Below, piece after piece: positions 61,441-64,000 of a stretch of 64,000 bases of DNA (its first letter is position 1; every line of letters begins with the position of its first letter). A program made the position numbers and the translations under genes. This DNA is from a candidate division CSSED10-310 bacterium (GTDB lineage Bacteria; CSSED10-310; JAFGJC01): positions 1 through 64,000 of the forward strand of contig JAFGLW010000001.1 in assembly GCA_016927905.1 (NCBI GenBank), read 5' to 3'. The notes beneath the pieces were generated by a model. That model did no database searches. It saw nothing but the letters and a program-made list of their open reading frames with translations, and was not told where the DNA came from.

Positions 61441-63179
61441 CGTTTGAATCGGGATTCCAGCTCCTCTCTGGAAAACGTGATGATGATCGGCCTGCCGTGG
61501 GGACAGGTTGAGGGTATCCGGAGAGAGAACAGGGCGGAAACGATTGCTGTCATGCTTGGTTCGTCCAGACGATCTCCCGATTTGACGGCCCTGCGGCATG
61601 ACAGGGAAATCAGCATTTTTCTTTCAGCCGACCGGTTCCGATCGGAGGTTCCCATCTCTGACAGTTCGTCTGCAATATTCCTCAGCAGAATCTCCGGCGA
61701 TTCCTGTTTCAAATGTTCCGGAAGGGATCGAATGAGGAAGCTATTCGAACCGAATGACTCGATCCCCAGACCCATGTTTTTCAGTAATCCGAGAAACTGC
61801 GCGACCTGCACAGCCTGATGTGGTTCCAACTCTACTGAAACCGGAAAAAGCAGGCTTTGGCCGGGTATTTTGCCCTGGATATACTGAGATTTGAGCTGTT
61901 CGAACAGTATCCGTTCGTGAGCGGTATGCTGATCGACCATATAAAATGTACGGTCGAACTCAAACAGAATAAACGTATCGAACGCCTGACCGATCAGACG
62001 CCATGGTTGCTCCTGCATGTTTTCAACCGGAAATCGGGGCTGAACGGGATCTGACAATTCGGAGAGCCGTGATGGGGAGTTCACTGGTGACGACGGCGGC
62101 CGTTGAAGCGGCAGCCGATCTTCACTGCTCCCGACATCATGGATCTCCCCGTCGGATTTCCGGGCATGATCGGCGGCCAGATTCAGGGATCCGCCGACCG
62201 TATGCGCAACGATTGCACTGACGGTTTCAAATATGGTGCTGGGTTCCTGAAATCGAACTTCCGATTTCGCGGGATGAACATTCACATCGATGGATTCTGG
62301 AGGTACATCCAGTTTCAGGATGAAAACGGGGTGAGTGTGGGATGAGAGGAATTCTCTGTATCCCCGGTAGACTGCCTGGGTCACGATCCGGTCCCTGATT
62401 CTTCTGCCGTTGACATACAGTCGCTGGGATCTCGCGGTGGACTGCATTCTTTCGGGTGTTGATATATATCCAGTCAGATGCAGATTGTTCCGGGCGGTGT
62501 CGACCGGAATCATGGATTGCATGAATCGATTTCCCATGAGCGTCAGCAATCGGGCACTCCACTTGTCCACGGCCGGTGCGTCGAACACTGTTTTGTCATC
62601 GTCTTTGAACACGAAATGGATTTCCGGGAAGGTCAGGGCATGATCGATGACGGTTTCGAGAATATGGGTGTATTCGGTTCTGGGCTGCCGCATGAATTTG
62701 CGGCGGACCGGCACGTTGAAAAACAAGCCGGATACGACGATCCGGGTGCCCGGACTGCAGCTGCATGATTCCACCGAAATGATTCTGCCTGCTTCAATCC
62801 TGAGTCTGGTTCCGGTTTCGAAGCCGCGGCGATACGATTCGACAGCCACCTTGGAAACGGAAGCGATACTGGGGAGTGCTTCTCCTCGAAATCCAAGCGT
62901 TCGGATGGCGCTCAGATCCTCCAGTGAATGGATTTTACTGGTTGCGTGACGTTCGAATGCGATGAGCAGGCTGTCGGGATCGATACCATGGCCGTTGTCC
63001 CTGACACCGATCAACGATTTGCCCCCTCCCCTGATCTCGATTTCAATGCGGGTGGAATCCGCATCGATCGCATTATCCAGAAGCTCACGAACAACCGAGG
63101 CGGGCCGTTCGATGATTTCACCCGCTGCGATTCTATTTGCGATGGTATCGGGGAGGATCTGAATCCGGTAACCGCTCAC
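61437..63179 (-). CDS. mutL: DNA mismatch repair protein MutL
   Basis: A 580-residue MutL. N-terminal GHKL ATPase: IAAGEIIERPASVVRELLDNAIDAD, VRDNGHGI, HATSKIHSLEDLSAIRTLGFRGEALPSIASV. The C-terminal domain holds DQHTAHERILFE near 414-425, the nuclease motif DQHA-x2-E-x4-E with Thr for Ala, so a methylation-independent nicking MutL is likely. GTG 63179 starts directly after the upstream stop. No mutS in the window. Confidence 0.96.
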   Translation of the reverse strand: MSGYRIQILPDTIANRIAAGEIIERPASVVRELLDNAIDADSTRIEIEIRGGGKSLIGVRDNGHGIDPDSLLIAFERHATSKIHSLEDLSAIRTLGFRGEALPSIASVSKVAVESYRRGFETGTRLRIEAGRIISVESCSCSPGTRIVVSGLFFNVPVRRKFMRQPRTEYTHILETVIDHALTFPEIHFVFKDDDKTVFDAPAVDKWSARLLTLMGNRFMQSMIPVDTARNNLHLTGYISTPERMQSTARSQRLYVNGRRIRDRIVTQAVYRGYREFLSSHTHPVFILKLDVPPESIDVNVHPAKSEVRFQEPSTIFETVSAIVAHTVGGSLNLAADHARKSDGEIHDVGSSEDRLPLQRPPSSPVNSPSRLSELSDPVQPRFPVENMQEQPWRLIGQAFDTFILFEFDRTFYMVDQHTAHERILFEQLKSQYIQGKIPGQSLLFPVSVELEPHQAVQVAQFLGLLKNMGLGIESFGSNSFLIRSLPEHLKQESPEILLRNIADELSEMGTSDRNRSAERKMLISLSCRRAVKSGDRLDEPSMTAIVSALFSLRIPSTCPHGRPIIITFSREELESRFKR

Positions 63180-64000
63180 TTAAAGACCTTCGATGATTTT
63201 CACATACACCTTGTGCTGTTCCTTCGGTTCCAGACTGCCCTCGGAAGTCGTTGAATAGCCCCAGGATGGGACAACATGCAATGAATAGACGCCGCTTTCC
63301 AGTCCGGTAAACGAGAACAGACCCGATTCGTCCACACGGGTTGTGAACATTTTATTGTTCAGATTCAAGTCAACCGATACATCGCCCCTGATCGGAGTGA
63401 TGATTTTGCCGATGAGAGCCGCATGGTGCTGAACCGGTTGAACCCGAAGACGGATGACACCGTCATTCAAGCCCCGGGGACGCTGTTCTTCATCGATGAA
63501 CCAGAACTCACGTTTTTTGTCGATGACTTCCAGTTCAACCTCCAAATCCGACAATTTCATCGGGATTTCGGTCAATCCCGCCTTGGGCGCGATCACGAGG
63601 TGGTTTGGTTCGACAAAATCCTGGGTAAGTCCAATTTCTGATGGGTATGTGCCATTCCCGCTGTAATCGATTTCAATCCATCGGTGAAACCGACCGTTGT
63701 TCCCATTGATCAGGCATCCCGACACCGGATGCGTCCGGATGCCGAGTCTGCCGAGAATTTCTTCGGTCAGATCCGCTCTGGCGACACAGTTGCCCGATCC
63801 TTTTTTCAGTGCTGATTTCCAATCCTGCAACGGTTCCGAATTGTCCTCGTACCGAACGGATCTGTCGACCCAGGCCAGCACTTCCCGCACCGCAGAGGTC
63901 ATCCGGGAGGTTTTCTTGAGTTTCAGCAGCAAATCGTCCGGATCCGGAACGATCTCCCTGATTTTCCCGATCGATTCGGGATTGAGGTTGAACGGAGTCT
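63180..64000 (-). CDS. Transglutaminase-like protein with beta-sandwich domain (cut by right edge)
   Basis: The frame is open from the right edge to a TAA at 63180-63182; 273 codons are visible and the start lies outside. A transglutaminase/protease-like domain carries Cys in KGSGNCVARADLTEEIL and His in RFHRWIEID, with Asp just after in the IDYSGNGTYPSE segment. The last ~80 residues (LIGKIITPIRGDVSVDLNLN, SGLFSFTGLESGVYSLHVVP) form a carboxypeptidase-regulatory-like beta-sandwich, common in extracellular or periplasmic proteins. It ends immediately before mutL. The substrate is unknown. Confidence 0.8.
   Translation of the reverse strand, partial: TPFNLNPESIGKIREIVPDPDDLLLKLKKTSRMTSAVREVLAWVDRSVRYEDNSEPLQDWKSALKKGSGNCVARADLTEEILGRLGIRTHPVSGCLINGNNGRFHRWIEIDYSGNGTYPSEIGLTQDFVEPNHLVIAPKAGLTEIPMKLSDLEVELEVIDKKREFWFIDEEQRPRGLNDGVIRLRVQPVQHHAALIGKIITPIRGDVSVDLNLNNKMFTTRVDESGLFSFTGLESGVYSLHVVPSWGYSTTSEGSLEPKEQHKVYVKIIEGL

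Overview
The window reads as chromosome of a free-living, Gram-negative-type (diderm) bacterium. The diderm call rests on an LptB/LptC-LptA lipopolysaccharide-export set, an MsbA-like flippase, an outer-membrane beta-barrel protein, probable lipoproteins and a SurA-type chaperone. Base composition looks moderately GC-rich and gene density is high, with many ATGA/GTGA stop-start overlaps. Several proteins (the small CxxC protein before purL, the repeat domain shared by two genes near 26-28 kb, the SahR-type regulator) recall families I know from Desulfobacterota- and Acidobacteriota-like lineages. That placement is inference; no 16S gene is present and I do not name a phylum.

Layout. 0-1 kb: the 3' end of an IS1634-type transposase, an AT-rich non-coding stretch with imperfect direct repeats, then tRNA-Gln and tRNA-Glu on the minus strand. 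1-8 kb: an unknown protein, metF, a PDZ/membrane protein, a small cysteine-rich protein and purL-purQ followed by an unusual tandem PurS. 8-17 kb: an acidic membrane-anchored protein; then a tightly overlapping run of DUF2520 dehydrogenase-like protein, radical SAM protein, Ycf46-like AAA ATPase, Ycf35/DUF1257-like protein, TPR protein and DUF2997 protein, followed by a PilT ATPase and a zinc-ribbon membrane protein with a degenerate signal-peptidase fold. 16.6-24 kb: a Tyr/Trp-rich exported protein behind a sigma-54 promoter, a GHMP kinase, a soluble histidine kinase with an NtrC-type activator, a DciA-like protein and MsbA. 23.7-28.8 kb: queD-folE2, a short SurA-type chaperone, and a RodZ-like protein between two genes sharing a repeat domain. 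28.9-33.9 kb: ffh-rpsP-khpA-rimM-trmD-rplS-rnhB-yraN, then tRNA-Gly, tRNA-Cys and tRNA-Leu. 34-40.8 kb: an alkaline-phosphatase-superfamily protein, fused ftcD, a beta-barrel protein behind a second sigma-54 promoter, a DUF362 protein and rarA. 40.8-46.8 kb: a SahR-like ArsR-methyltransferase regulator with its own palindromic operator, ahcY, a GH57 glycosidase and metK. 46.8-54.5 kb, minus strand: HIT protein, fused lptC-lptA, lptB, rpoN, hpf, and rpsA with a structured leader. 54.5-64 kb, minus strand: transglutaminase-like protein (cut by the edge), mutL, miaA, hflX, an SLH/TPR lipoprotein, a CsgG-like protein, another exported protein, der and cmk.

How the genes fit together. metF, sahR, ahcY and metK belong to the S-adenosylmethionine/one-carbon cycle, to which ftcD also connects. 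rpoN, the NtrC-type activator with its soluble kinase and two near-consensus sigma-54 promoters in front of envelope genes suggest a local sigma-54 envelope regulon. The least-described unit is the Ycf46-like AAA / Ycf35-like / TPR / DUF2997 block at 11.3-14.4 kb, whose partners are families of unknown biochemical role kept together with overlapping stops and starts.
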